A DNA stretch of 64,000 nt from Sedimenticola selenatireducens (GCF_007625115.1 NZ_VMNH01000004.1:301277-365276); one strand, 5' to 3'. Shown: positions 36,690-44,814, numbered from the stretch's first letter. The notes: generated by a model not told the origin, from the sequence alone. Numbers and translations: made by a program.

Positions 36690-37892
36690 TCAGCCCTCCC
36701 GCTCGAGTTGCAGCTGTACCACATCAATCCGGCCTTCATCGAAACCGGCCTCACAGTACGCCAGGTAGAAGCGCCAGAGACGAATAAACGCTTCATCAAA
36801 GCCCAATGCCTGAACCGCCGGTAACTGCTGTTCAAAACGATGGGCCCAGCGTCTCAGTGTCTCTGCATAATCGGCGCCAAAATCCTCTCTTACACCAACC
36901 TGAAACCCCGCCTCTGAAGCAATCTGCTGCATCCGTTCCGTTGAAGGCAACATGCCACCCGGGAAGATATATTGCTGGATAAAGTCAGTTCCCTGGCTAT
37001 AGCGTTCAAAATGTTCTTCGTCGATAACTATGGATTGAATCGCCACACGCCCGCCCGGCTTAAGCAGACGGTGAAGCTGATCAAAATAGGTCTGCCAGTA
37101 ATCCTGACCCACGGCCTCCAGCATTTCGATGGAGACCACATGATCATAGCGACCTTTAGCCGCCCGATAGTCACGCAACTCAAATGTGGCCCACGCTTCC
37201 AGACCCGCTTCCTGAATGCGTTTGCGCGCAAACGCCAGTTGCTCATGAGAGAGCGTTAAACCATGCACTCGGATACCCTGGCTTGCGGCGAATTCCGCAA
37301 AGCCACCCCAGCCACAGCCCACTTCCAGGATCTGCTCACCCGGCTTGGCACCGACCAGATCCAGCATGCGTTGATACTTCGTCTCCTGTGCCTGCAACAG
37401 GCCACCCTGTCGACCACACTCAAATCTTGCACTGGAATAGGTCATGCTGCTGTCCAGCCAGAGTGAGTAGAAGTCATTGCCAAGGTCGTAGTGTGCCTGG
37501 ATGTTTCTGGCGCTCCCTTTCGGTGTATTTCTGCGTAACAGATGGCGTAATCGATAACCCAGATTAAGCAGTGGATTGCCGTGTATGGCACGCTCCAGTA
37601 CCGCCTGGTTACGAATACCCAGCCGTATCAGTGCGGTGAGATCATTGGTTTTTATCAAACCGTCCCGATAGCATTCCGCCAAGCCGATATCACCATTTCT
37701 AAATACACGACGCAGCGCACGCCAATCCAGAATCTCCAGTTGGACACGGGGACCGGACTCGCTGCCCAGATTAAGTCGATAACCTTCTGGGGTTATGAGT
37801 CGTAGTTTTCCCTCCCTGATCCGTCCGATTCGATTGATAATCGGGCGAATACGCAGAGGCAGAGTTTGTGCCTCAAGTGTCATGCTGTTCAT
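36690..37892 (-). CDS. Cyclopropane-fatty-acyl-phospholipid synthase family methyltransferase
   Basis: 400 residues from the ATG at 37892 (ATGA overlap with the DUF1365 stop, GAGGAGA ahead). The SAM site is ILEVGCGWGGFAEFAA; the flanking AHYDLGNDFYSLWLD, GLTLSHEQLAFA, and FIQQYIFPGGMLPS blocks define the CFA synthase family. Members methylate unsaturated acyl chains of membrane lipids to cyclopropane or, in relatives in clusters like this one (UfaM type), to methylated precursors of furan fatty acids. Which of these applies is not decidable by sequence alone. Confidence 0.92.
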   Translation of the reverse strand: MNSMTLEAQTLPLRIRPIINRIGRIREGKLRLITPEGYRLNLGSESGPRVQLEILDWRALRRVFRNGDIGLAECYRDGLIKTNDLTALIRLGIRNQAVLERAIHGNPLLNLGYRLRHLLRRNTPKGSARNIQAHYDLGNDFYSLWLDSSMTYSSARFECGRQGGLLQAQETKYQRMLDLVGAKPGEQILEVGCGWGGFAEFAASQGIRVHGLTLSHEQLAFARKRIQEAGLEAWATFELRDYRAAKGRYDHVVSIEMLEAVGQDYWQTYFDQLHRLLKPGGRVAIQSIVIDEEHFERYSQGTDFIQQYIFPGGMLPSTERMQQIASEAGFQVGVREDFGADYAETLRRWAHRFEQQLPAVQALGFDEAFIRLWRFYLAYCEAGFDEGRIDVVQLQLEREG

Positions 37893-38647
37893 CTCGAGAT
37901 CTCCTCGCTGGATGGTGTCGGACGTTGATGAAAGGTGGCCCCCTTGAGCCAAAGCCGCAGTGCCTGCCAATGGATACGCACCATTACACCGACCGTCAGC
38001 AAGGGCTGTTTCAACAAGGCGGTGAATAAGGCCGAAACGGTTAAGGGTTTGGATTTACCCCAGATGGCGGTATTGAGTTGCAGCTCACCTGACTGTAAGT
38101 AGTCAATCCACACATGCGGCGCATCAAAATCCATCTTGAATTTAAACTGGTACTCACCCTCAACGGGATAGAAGGGTGAGACATGCATCTGTTTGATCGC
38201 CTGCAGCGTCTGATCTTCGGCACGCTCAGCATCCAGGCGCAGCAGGTAACAGTGTCTGTCACCGAAGGTGTTGTTTACCTCGGCCACCACCGCCCCAATC
38301 GAACCATCGGCACGCTCGCAGTACCAGAAATTGACCGGATTAAACGCATATCCAAACACCCTCGGAAAGCTGTGAAGCCAGATCGTCCCAGGACAATCCG
38401 TCACGCCCTGCTGCTTAAGCAACGCCCTCAGCCACAGCCTGGGATCACCACCGTCACCATAATCCTCGAAATGGAGGGAGAGCGGCCGGCGTCGGTTCAC
38501 ACCAAACAGCCAGCTGTTGTGTTTATCGAACTCATCACAGTTGAACAGCAAGTAAAACACTGGATAGACAAAACGGTTTTCAAACGGACGCCGCCTGAAA
38601 TGCATCACCTTGCCCTGTACGATTCGACTCAGAGCACGACAGGCCAT
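37889..38647 (-). CDS. DUF1365 protein
   Basis: 252 residues. Typical DUF1365 segments: VMHFRRRPFENRFVYPVFYLLFN, SWLFGVNRRRPLSLH, WLHSFPRVFGYAFNPVNFWYCE, EVNNTFGDRHCYLL, and a C-terminal amphipathic region. The family always accompanies the FAD oxidoreductase and CFA synthase genes in lipid-modifying clusters tied to light and singlet oxygen responses. It overlaps both neighbours (19 bp with the FAD gene). Biochemical role unassigned to my knowledge. Confidence 0.9.
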   Translation of the reverse strand: MACRALSRIVQGKVMHFRRRPFENRFVYPVFYLLFNCDEFDKHNSWLFGVNRRRPLSLHFEDYGDGGDPRLWLRALLKQQGVTDCPGTIWLHSFPRVFGYAFNPVNFWYCERADGSIGAVVAEVNNTFGDRHCYLLRLDAERAEDQTLQAIKQMHVSPFYPVEGEYQFKFKMDFDAPHVWIDYLQSGELQLNTAIWGKSKPLTVSALFTALLKQPLLTVGVMVRIHWQALRLWLKGATFHQRPTPSSEEISR

Positions 38648-39891
38648 GGGGCCTCCACATCAAAATCAGCAGTCACACGCAGGGCTGACTTCAAACCGTC
38701 TTCATGAAAACCATAACCACACCAGGCACCGCAGAACCAGGCCCGATTTCGTCCCTGTATCTGTGGCAAGGCAGATTGCGCCGCGATTGCTACCTGATCA
38801 AAAACGGGATGATCGTAGTGATAGCGCGCAATCTCATGTTCTGGCTGCATCGTTTCCGGCGGATTGAGCGTCACCATCACTGGCGAGTTGAACGGCAGCC
38901 GCTGCAACTTGTTCAACAGGTAAGTGACGCAAACCGTCTGATCGCTCTCACCCGTCGATAGATAATTCCAGGCCGACCAGAGTGATTCACGTTCCGGTAG
39001 GAAGCGTGCATCGGTGTGAAGCACAGCGGTATTCGCCTGATATCCCACCGCACCCAGTACCTGTTTCTCCTGCTCATCCGCATCGGCCAGCATGCGCAAG
39101 GTGTCTGGAGCATGGGTCGCAAAGATCACTGCATCGAATTGATGCGCCACACCACCACTGGTAAGCTCCACGCCCTTCTCTGATCGTGTCACGCGTTCGA
39201 TGACATGATTGAGTCTGGTGTCGATGGACGCCGCCATGCGTTTGACATAGGCACGCCCTCCTCCTGCTATTGTCCGCCACTGAGGCCTTCCCTCCACCTG
39301 CAGCAGGCGATGGTTGATACAGAAGTTGAGGAAGGTTTCGGCAGGAAAACGCAGGATCTCTTCCGGCGAGCAGGACCAGATCGCCGCCGCCATCGGCAGC
39401 AGATACCAGTCACGCAGTACGCTTGAGTAGCCCTCCTGGTCCAGTAGCTCACCCAAGGCAAGCCCTTTCTGTCGGGAAACCAACAGATGCTGCTGCGCTC
39501 GACTATTGAATCGCAGCAAATCTATCAGCATGCGCAGGAATGCAAGCCTTATAAGGTTTCGCTTCTGTCCGAATACCGTGGAGAGCGAGCTGCCTGCCCA
39601 CTCCACATTGTGATCAGGCAGTTTGACGCTAAAGGACATCTCGGTGTCATAGGTTTCCACATCCAGATGCTTGAACAGCTGTATCAGGTTGGGATAGGTA
39701 AGATCGTTATGCACCAGAAAGCCGGTATCAACCGGATGGGTGACCCCTTCGAGAGTGACATCGACCGTGTTGGTATGGCCACCCAGATAGTTGGCTGCTT
39801 CAAACAGCGTCACCTCATGCTTCTGGTTAAGCAACCAGGCCGAAGCCAGACCACTGATACCACTCCCCACGACTGCTATTTTCATATCCAT
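38629..39891 (-). CDS. FAD-dependent amine-oxidase-like oxidoreductase
   Basis: 420 residues from the ATG at 39891; a Met two codons on (39885) is an equally good start, and 39912 is unlikely because it would precede the inferred transcription start. Dinucleotide site: IAVVGSGISGLASAWLL, with the LFEAANYLGGHTNTV second strand. The C-terminal FAD site includes NRAWFCGAWCGYGFHEDGLKSA. It belongs to the flavin amine oxidase/desaturase superfamily and should oxidise lipid acyl chains together with DUF1365 and the CFA synthase. It is the first gene of the nine-gene operon. Confidence 0.9.
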   Translation of the reverse strand: MDMKIAVVGSGISGLASAWLLNQKHEVTLFEAANYLGGHTNTVDVTLEGVTHPVDTGFLVHNDLTYPNLIQLFKHLDVETYDTEMSFSVKLPDHNVEWAGSSLSTVFGQKRNLIRLAFLRMLIDLLRFNSRAQQHLLVSRQKGLALGELLDQEGYSSVLRDWYLLPMAAAIWSCSPEEILRFPAETFLNFCINHRLLQVEGRPQWRTIAGGGRAYVKRMAASIDTRLNHVIERVTRSEKGVELTSGGVAHQFDAVIFATHAPDTLRMLADADEQEKQVLGAVGYQANTAVLHTDARFLPERESLWSAWNYLSTGESDQTVCVTYLLNKLQRLPFNSPVMVTLNPPETMQPEHEIARYHYDHPVFDQVAIAAQSALPQIQGRNRAWFCGAWCGYGFHEDGLKSALRVTADFDVEAPWPVVL

Positions 39892-39898
39892 TGGCCTA

Positions 39899-39966
39899 TT
39901 TGTACTATACATATCTACGATAATAGCGAATGTCAGCGGTAATGCAAGCTATTTGTACAGCACAAT
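39899..39966 (-). promoter_or_regulatory. Promoter and candidate CarH/LitR operators of the nine-gene operon
   Basis: On the minus strand TTGCAT (39942-39947), a 16-bp spacer and TATTAT (39920-39925) form a promoter-like pair. It is bracketed by TTTGTACTATACAT (39899-39912) and TTTGTACAGCACAAT (39952-39966, + strand reading). The same two motif types occur upstream of the photolyase operon and cbiX. A repressor bound here would cover the promoter on both sides. Confidence 0.5.
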
Positions 39967-40276
39967 ATGGGGATGCAGGCCAAAAAAACACTGAAAGGCG
40001 GTTTTATCCTGTTTTCGTACAGGACAAAAACCGTCACTCTGGCGTGCCAAATCAAAAACGAACGCACACTGAACGCATCACGCACTAAGCGGCGGTACCT
40101 GATGGATCAGCCAGCGGGAGGGCTGAAGAACGGCATAGAGGGAAGGGAATTAAAGACAATAAGCCTTTCTTGAGTGGCCAGGTCTATTACGACCGACTGT
40201 CTCGGAAATAGGCTGCTGAGATGTATAGAGGTGTAACGGGTATTGTTAGGCGAACCCTGCTGATGGCTGCTTGTAT
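39967..40276. other. 310-bp stretch without a gene, with a hairpin
   Basis: Between the operon promoter and the end of the zinc locus. It holds an imperfect hairpin (39999-40011 with 40020-40033, CGGTTTT...AAAACCG) whose loop side contains TTTTCGTACAGGACAAAAA, similar to the TTTGTACAGCACAA motif. Read on the minus strand, the stem is followed by a T7 run after 11 bases and may terminate the zinc operon. No protein-coding frame is convincing. Confidence 0.45.
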
Positions 40277-40576
40277 TCAGGGTAACTGTCTGTTTAAACC
40301 CTTGCCAGGCGATATCAGATAATCCCTATCCGGAAAAACGGGTCGGCCCACATCCGGGAAAGAGCCAAACCCACAATGACACCTGCCCAGGCCTGAAAAT
40401 CGTTGTTCATTATCCTGAGCACACGCGGTGTTACTCTCGTAAGACCTCATCGGCTGTGATGGGATTTTTTGATTCCCTGAGACCGGCGAGTGAAGATGAC
40501 AGCTCAGCACAGATGCGGTTGACCCCCACAGAGGCCATAAAAGCAGGCCCGTCATCAGGTAGCAAACAGACCGCAT
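40277..40576 (-). CDS. Small secreted Cys-containing protein, possible ZrgE-like member of the zinc locus
   Basis: 99 residues starting 5 bp after the DUF3299 stop. The N-terminus (MRSVCYLMTGLLLWPLWGSTAS) is a signal peptide. The mature part has SCHLHSPVSG, then ACAQDNEQRFSGLGRCHCG, a Cys/His-rich pattern suited to metal binding. I do not recognise a family. Vibrio Zrg operons also end in a small periplasmic protein, so this may be its counterpart; that is inference from position. Confidence 0.5.
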   Translation of the reverse strand: MRSVCYLMTGLLLWPLWGSTASVLSCHLHSPVSGNQKIPSQPMRSYESNTACAQDNEQRFSGLGRCHCGFGSFPDVGRPVFPDRDYLISPGKGLNRQLP

Positions 40577-40581
40577 GGGGT

Positions 40582-41133
40582 TTATTCGTAAGGTTCTACT
40601 TTTGTTGCATCAATGGTGTAACCGGCATCGGCAAGATCTGAGCTGAATTGCTCAACGTCTATTACACCGGTCACCCACACCACATCAAAGAGTTGACGGA
40701 TGGCTGCCCCCTTCTTGTCACGTGTGGTGACATGGATGGTCTGGTTAGCAGGTGGTGGTGGCACATGGATACAGGCACCATAGTAAGGAACCAGCAAAAA
40801 TTCAGAGGATTTCTCCCCGTCAGTTTCAAGCGGCACAACAAAGCCAGGGAGTCTAACGGTCTTGCCCGCCAGACTGTCATTAACAGGCGCGTCCTTCATG
40901 AGCGCTTCCAGTTTTTTTGTAAGTTCTGCGATACGTGGGTCATCGTCGGACAAATTGTCAATATCGTACTCTTTCTGATACTGCGCCAACACTTCATCAG
41001 GATTGAAGCCCTGTGGGATAAGGTCCGTCCACTCCAGCTCTTGAGGGCTCTCTGCCGCATGAACATGACTGATAAAGAGACCAGACAGGACAGCAAGCGT
41101 GATGATTAAGACAAATATTCTCTTTATAAACAT
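40582..41133 (-). CDS. Exported DUF3299 protein (Zrg-type zinc locus)
   Basis: 183 residues with a signal peptide (VLSGLFISHVHAAE). DUF3299 features: ELEWTDLIPQGFNPDE near the start, VRLPGFVVPLETDGEK, the FLLVPYYGACIHVPPPPANQ block with one Cys, and VWVTGVIDVEQFSS near the end. The family is periplasmic and typically follows a LolCDE/MacB-like ABC pair with a DUF2796 protein in zinc-uptake operons. The AGGAA site and 16-bp gap indicate co-transcription with the permease. Confidence 0.85.
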   Translation of the reverse strand: MFIKRIFVLIITLAVLSGLFISHVHAAESPQELEWTDLIPQGFNPDEVLAQYQKEYDIDNLSDDDPRIAELTKKLEALMKDAPVNDSLAGKTVRLPGFVVPLETDGEKSSEFLLVPYYGACIHVPPPPANQTIHVTTRDKKGAAIRQLFDVVWVTGVIDVEQFSSDLADAGYTIDATKVEPYE

Positions 41134-41149
41134 TTCAGTGTTTCCTGCG

Positions 41150-42409
41150 TTAAAGTCGGATGGTCATGCCATCGGCCAGAGAGTAGCGATACGCGCGATA
41201 GGCAGGTATTAATCCAACCAACAGTCCCGTTCCAATAGCCGCCGCCAACAAAAACAGTTCGTGTGACGAAGGGGGGTGTATAGGGAGAAAGAGTCCAAGC
41301 TGCGTTTGAATGATAGGCCGGGCGATCAGCTGTGCTAAATAGAGCGCAGCAACGCCTGTAACTGATGCAATAGTCATAACGGCACCCGCCTCCCCCATAA
41401 ACAAGACAAAAATGTGCCAGGGTCGAGCCCCCACAGAACGTAAGACCGCCATCTCGCGCCGCCGTTCATTGAGGCTGGTAAGAATCGCGGTCGCCATACC
41501 ACTTATACCTACCAGCACAACCAATATCGAAATCGCCAGCAACGCCTGCTGGGCAATGGCCATGGTATCCCATAGCTCCTGCAAGGCCACACCGGGGAGT
41601 GCAGCTAATAGCGGTTCTTTCGGATATTCATTGATGTAACGTTGAACACGAAAGACGGCCAGGCGCGACTTCAAACCCACAAGGACGGCGGTAATGGTCT
41701 TCGGCTGCAGATCCAGGAGCGACGTCTTGTCCACGGTTTTAGGTTGTTTTAGATCCAGTGCGCCATCTTTCCAGCCTACATGAATCGCTTCAATGCCTTC
41801 CAGACTGACATGCACGGTTCGATCAACAGGGGTACCGGTTTTACGCAGGATACCCACAATACGGAAGGGCTTGTCGGCGTGCTGAACAAAGCTCACCTTA
41901 CCCGTTCCATGGGCGAGTACAATCTCCTGCTCCAGCGAATAGCCGAGCTCTTTGGCGACATCGGCACCTACTACGGCATGGTAAACAGTGGAAAAGGGTT
42001 TGCCCTGAGAAAACTCAAGCGGCTGCTGATCGCCATATTGATAGTGGTTGAAATAATCGAGATTGGTGCCCAGCACCCGAAAGCCCTGATGGGAATCACC
42101 CAACGAGAACGGAATGGTCCATGCAACGAGTCGGTGATCTTTGATCTCCTCATAACTCTTCCATGACACATTGTTGGTCGGATTGCCGATTCGAAAAACC
42201 GAGTAAAGCAAAAGTTGAACGGGACCGCTTCGTGCGCCAATAATCAGATCCGTACCTGAGATCGTACTGGCAAAGCTTTCACGCGCATCATTGCGTATAC
42301 GCTCCACACCGAGTAACAGCATGATACTCAGTGCAATCGAAAAGACCGTAAGGGCAATGGTAAATTTTCGGTTTACTATACTTTTAAAGGCCAGCATAAG
42401 GATGTGCAT
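41150..42409 (-). CDS. FtsX/LolCE-type ABC transporter permease (Zrg-type)
   Basis: 419 residues. The first membrane helix is near 18-38 (FTIALTVFSIALSIMLLLG), followed by a ~230-residue periplasmic MacB-like domain. Three C-terminal helices hold the FtsX motif ILTSLNERRREMAVLRSVGARPWHIFVLF. With the next ATPase it forms an ABC machine of the MacB/LolCDE mechanotransmission type. In this locus it probably powers zinc handling at the envelope rather than lipoprotein release. Confidence 0.88.
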   Translation of the reverse strand: MHILMLAFKSIVNRKFTIALTVFSIALSIMLLLGVERIRNDARESFASTISGTDLIIGARSGPVQLLLYSVFRIGNPTNNVSWKSYEEIKDHRLVAWTIPFSLGDSHQGFRVLGTNLDYFNHYQYGDQQPLEFSQGKPFSTVYHAVVGADVAKELGYSLEQEIVLAHGTGKVSFVQHADKPFRIVGILRKTGTPVDRTVHVSLEGIEAIHVGWKDGALDLKQPKTVDKTSLLDLQPKTITAVLVGLKSRLAVFRVQRYINEYPKEPLLAALPGVALQELWDTMAIAQQALLAISILVVLVGISGMATAILTSLNERRREMAVLRSVGARPWHIFVLFMGEAGAVMTIASVTGVAALYLAQLIARPIIQTQLGLFLPIHPPSSHELFLLAAAIGTGLLVGLIPAYRAYRYSLADGMTIRL

Positions 42410-42420
42410 AGTAATTCTCG

Positions 42421-43125
42421 CTAATTCACGCTGTTGTTAATGTCGGCAAGCTGGACACTGCGATCAAACTGGGGCTCCAGCGCTGAGTCGTGACTAACAA
42501 AGACAAGGGTCGTGTTTTGCTCAGCACACTCGTTCAGCAACAACTTGAGAAAACTGGCACGGCGATCTGCATCCAGGGCCGAGGTCGGTTCATCGGCAAT
42601 CACCAGTTCCGGGCTGCCAATCAGCGCCCGGGCGGCCGCCACACGCTGCTGTTGACCGACACTCAACTCGGTAACAGACCGATGCAACAGTTCCCTTGGG
42701 AGATCGAGATGATTCAGCAGACGCTCTGCTTCGTCTTGAAGCGAGTGGCCACGGTTTTCGATATTCTGTTTGCGTCGCCTTGAAAATCGACAGGGTAACA
42801 GCACATTTTCAACAACAGAGAGATAGGGAATCAGATTGAACATCTGAAAGATAAAACCAATATGCTCCGCACGAAATGAATCACGTTGGGCATTACTCAA
42901 GCCATTCAGCTGCTGACCCAACACCGTAACCGTCCCTTTCTGTGGTAGCAAGACACCACCAATCAAACTAAGCAATGTACTTTTACCACTACCGCTGGAT
43001 CCCATTATAAAGACCCGCTCACCACGCTTGATCTGCAGCACTGGCAAGTTGAGTACAGGTGCCGCGTCCTTGCGCCATTGGAACGCAAGATTTTGAATAG
43101 TGATGGCATCAGTTTCCATCATCAT
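42421..43125 (-). CDS. ABC transporter ATP-binding protein (Zrg-type)
   Basis: 234 residues. Walker A GSSGSGKST, Q-loop at FQMFNLIPYLSV, signature LSVGQQQRVAAARAL, Walker B LVIADEPTSALD, and the switch His in VFVSHD are all intact, so it should be an active ATPase. It is of the LolD/MacB subfamily and pairs with the FtsX-type permease 11 bp downstream. It sits between that gene and the DUF2796 (ZrgA-like) gene. Confidence 0.92.
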   Translation of the reverse strand: MMMETDAITIQNLAFQWRKDAAPVLNLPVLQIKRGERVFIMGSSGSGKSTLLSLIGGVLLPQKGTVTVLGQQLNGLSNAQRDSFRAEHIGFIFQMFNLIPYLSVVENVLLPCRFSRRRKQNIENRGHSLQDEAERLLNHLDLPRELLHRSVTELSVGQQQRVAAARALIGSPELVIADEPTSALDADRRASFLKLLLNECAEQNTTLVFVSHDSALEPQFDRSVQLADINNSVN

Positions 43126-43182
43126 TTTGAATACTCCCTGTAGGCAGGAGGCTGAAAAACAGCCTCCCCGCTACTGCCGGGC

Positions 43183-43722
43183 CTACTGAAGATTAAGAAT
43201 AGGGTTATCGCTTTCCAGCTCCGTTCCGGTCTGACCGGCTGGGGTAATCATCTGGACCTGCAGATGCTCCGTTAACGGGAACATCTTAAATAGCGTTAGC
43301 GTCAAGGACTTTAGCTGCATCGGTTCAGCACAGGCAAAGAGATATGAAACATCAAAGTCCGCATGACCTTCTTCAGCATCATGATTGGCGTGTGTTTCCA
43401 GCAGCGCTGATTCAATCTTTACCTGTTCCAAAACACATTTTGCTGACGGACTGGGCATAAAAATTCGACTGCCGTCACGCAGCAAGTCGCTACTGTGTTC
43501 CAGCTGTTTCTGTTCGTCATCATTTCTGGCGGGATGTTCAAAACCCACAACATTCATAGCCGGAATCGACAGGTCCATCATCAAGGTGTTTTTTTCGACG
43601 ACCACGTTGAGTTGGCCGCCACCGTGTTCATGTACACCATGCTGACGGTTTTCTTCTGAATGTACAGACAACACCATGCCAAAGGTCAGCAACAGTAGCA
43701 GGGTAATTTTGGAATAACGCAT
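43183..43722 (-). CDS. zrgA: DUF2796 zinc-uptake protein (ZrgA-like)
   Basis: 179 residues from the ATG at 43722 (GGAG 7 bases ahead). After a signal peptide (about 1-23) comes HGVHEHGGGQLNVVV, the hallmark of DUF2796, then DLSIPAMNVVGFEHPA, a His/Asp-rich HANHDAEEGHADF segment for metal binding, and LFKMFPLTEHLQVQMITP. ZrgA of Vibrio cholerae is the periplasmic zinc-binding part of a Zur-controlled ABC system. The Zur-type box upstream supports the same role here. Confidence 0.88.
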   Translation of the reverse strand: MRYSKITLLLLLTFGMVLSVHSEENRQHGVHEHGGGQLNVVVEKNTLMMDLSIPAMNVVGFEHPARNDDEQKQLEHSSDLLRDGSRIFMPSPSAKCVLEQVKIESALLETHANHDAEEGHADFDVSYLFACAEPMQLKSLTLTLFKMFPLTEHLQVQMITPAGQTGTELESDNPILNLQ

Positions 43723-43809
43723 TTTGTATCTCCGATTCAAACAACATCTTAACTCTTTCATTTAAGGCTAAGAATGTGTCTAGGAACTAATAATTTCAAA
43801 TGTTGACGA

Positions 43810-44124
43810 TCAGGAGATAAACGGCGGGGCACGTGCATCAAGCAAACGAACATGGGGAAGAATAAGAATAAGGTCATGACCTACCAGAGAAAACGCGCTC
43901 GACAGGATTGGAATGGCCGGGAACCCAACAGGGATGATACTTGTACTGTTCAGTGCGCCAAATTCGCATATCTGACACGCCACATCATCGCCCAATCCCT
44001 CATCATGATGGGGGGCATGTAACGCGAAGGCCGCCATGCCCCATAGCAGCAGAAAGATTAGCACAGGAATAACCGTGCGACGGCGCGCGACTATAGCGCT
44101 CTGACCAAACCGGTGTATCTGCAT
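43810..44124 (-). CDS. DUF2946-like small membrane-anchored protein
   Basis: 104 residues: one N-terminal membrane helix (VIPVLIFLLLWGMAAFAL), then HAPHHDEGLGDDVACQICEFG, with a His-rich stretch and a CxxC pair, and a C-terminal LLDARAPPF. The CxxC-plus-RAPP pattern is that of DUF2946 proteins, which accompany metal uptake or copper/zinc genes. It is the first gene after the Zur-type box and likely opens the zinc operon. Confidence 0.7.
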   Translation of the reverse strand: MQIHRFGQSAIVARRRTVIPVLIFLLLWGMAAFALHAPHHDEGLGDDVACQICEFGALNSTSIIPVGFPAIPILSSAFSLVGHDLILILPHVRLLDARAPPFIS

Positions 44125-44176
44125 ATAGAGGGTAATCTCGTATACCGAATAACAGCCATCAGTAGGAATCGGTTAA

Positions 44177-44191
44177 TGTTATAATATAACA
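44177..44191. promoter_or_regulatory. Zur box
   Basis: TGTTATAATATAACA is a perfect palindrome (odd centre) identical to the core of the gammaproteobacterial Zur operator. It is 52 bp before the DUF2946-like start codon, so zinc-loaded Zur should repress the whole minus-strand locus 44124-40277. Confidence 0.85.
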
Positions 44192-44274
44192 CATACTATC
44201 AGATAAATATGCGCAATTATTTTGTCTCTGTATTGCGGCACGCTCCAAACTACCCTCAGAACTTGCAAGCGCCT

Positions 44275-44637
44275 TTATCCCGACACACCGCTGATTAAAA
44301 AATCAGGCATGGATGGATTAGCCCCGATGTGGGGCAGGCAGTTGATCTTCACGTCGGCGTGTTCAGAGACTGCTTTGTTGATCTCCCTGGGTATATCCTC
44401 AGCCACATGCCGGCCCGCTGAGAGAAAATAGGGCACGATGGTGATCGCTGTAGCACCCGCCTCAATACAGCGGCGAATTCCTGTTGGTATATCCGGCTCG
44501 GCGATCTCCAGAAAGGCACTGGAAACAGAGTCAAATTGACTACCCGCAATGGCCTCAATCTTCCTGGCCAAATCCTGAACTTCCTGATTAGAGGCTGTCC
44601 TTCGACTTCCGTGCGCAATGAGCAAGAGTGCATGCAT
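44275..44637 (-). CDS. cbiX: Small CbiX-type sirohydrochlorin cobaltochelatase
   Basis: 120 residues, the single-domain form of CbiX/SirB chelatases. Metal-site His residues are present: H9 in LLIAHGSRR and H77 in FLSAGRHVAEDIP; SSAFLEIAEPDIPTGI is also typical. It inserts Co2+ (or Fe2+ in SirB/siroheme use) into sirohydrochlorin, an early step of anaerobic cobalamin synthesis. It stands alone, with AGGAG ahead and a striking palindrome in its leader. The B12-type photoreceptor encoded 11 kb away makes cobalt insertion the more interesting option. Confidence 0.85.
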   Translation of the reverse strand: MHALLLIAHGSRRTASNQEVQDLARKIEAIAGSQFDSVSSAFLEIAEPDIPTGIRRCIEAGATAITIVPYFLSAGRHVAEDIPREINKAVSEHADVKINCLPHIGANPSMPDFLISGVSG

Positions 44638-44667
44638 TTAATAATCTCCTGAATTCACGATGAGATG

Positions 44668-44710
44668 TAATCCAGGTCATTTATTGTACTGTACAAAATG
44701 ACCTGGATTA
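44668..44710. promoter_or_regulatory. Perfect 15-bp inverted repeat with TTGTAC core in the cbiX leader
   Basis: Arms TAATCCAGGTCATTT (44668-44682) and its exact complement (44696-44710) enclose TTGTACTGTACAA, itself a palindrome (44684-44696). It starts 31 bp before the cbiX ATG. It can be an operator for a dimer/tetramer or an RNA hairpin in the 5' leader; both readings are open. Confidence 0.65.
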
Positions 44711-44735
44711 GGCTAATCGTGACATAAATATTATA

Positions 44736-44814
44736 TTTGTACTAGACATTTATGAGTTTATGCCTATAATACGACTCATGCAGCGCCGAAACGGCCTGTT
44801 TTGTACAACACAAA
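44736..44814 (+). promoter_or_regulatory. Promoter and candidate operators of the photolyase operon
   Basis: TAGACA (44743-44748), 16 bp, then a perfect TATAAT (44765-44770) precede the 54-residue gene. TTTGTACTAGACAT (44736-44749) covers the -35, and TTTTGTACAACACAAAT (44799-44815) lies in the leader. Both repeat motifs found at 39899 and 39952. Confidence 0.6.

Noticed and set aside
39899..39976. TRTACA-N12-TGTACA repeats of the Pseudomonas LitR type
   Set aside because: Searched both strands around each TGTAC site; no second hexamer at 12-bp spacing is present.
40012..40030. TTTTCGTACAGGACAAAAA as a third copy of the TTTGTACARCACAA operator
   Set aside because: It is part of an imperfect hairpin and lies away from any promoter, so its similarity may reflect the stem; not counted as an operator.
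39967..40173. 68-codon plus-strand frame beside the nine-gene operon promoter
   Set aside because: Spans the hairpin, has no ribosome-binding site, and no family resemblance.
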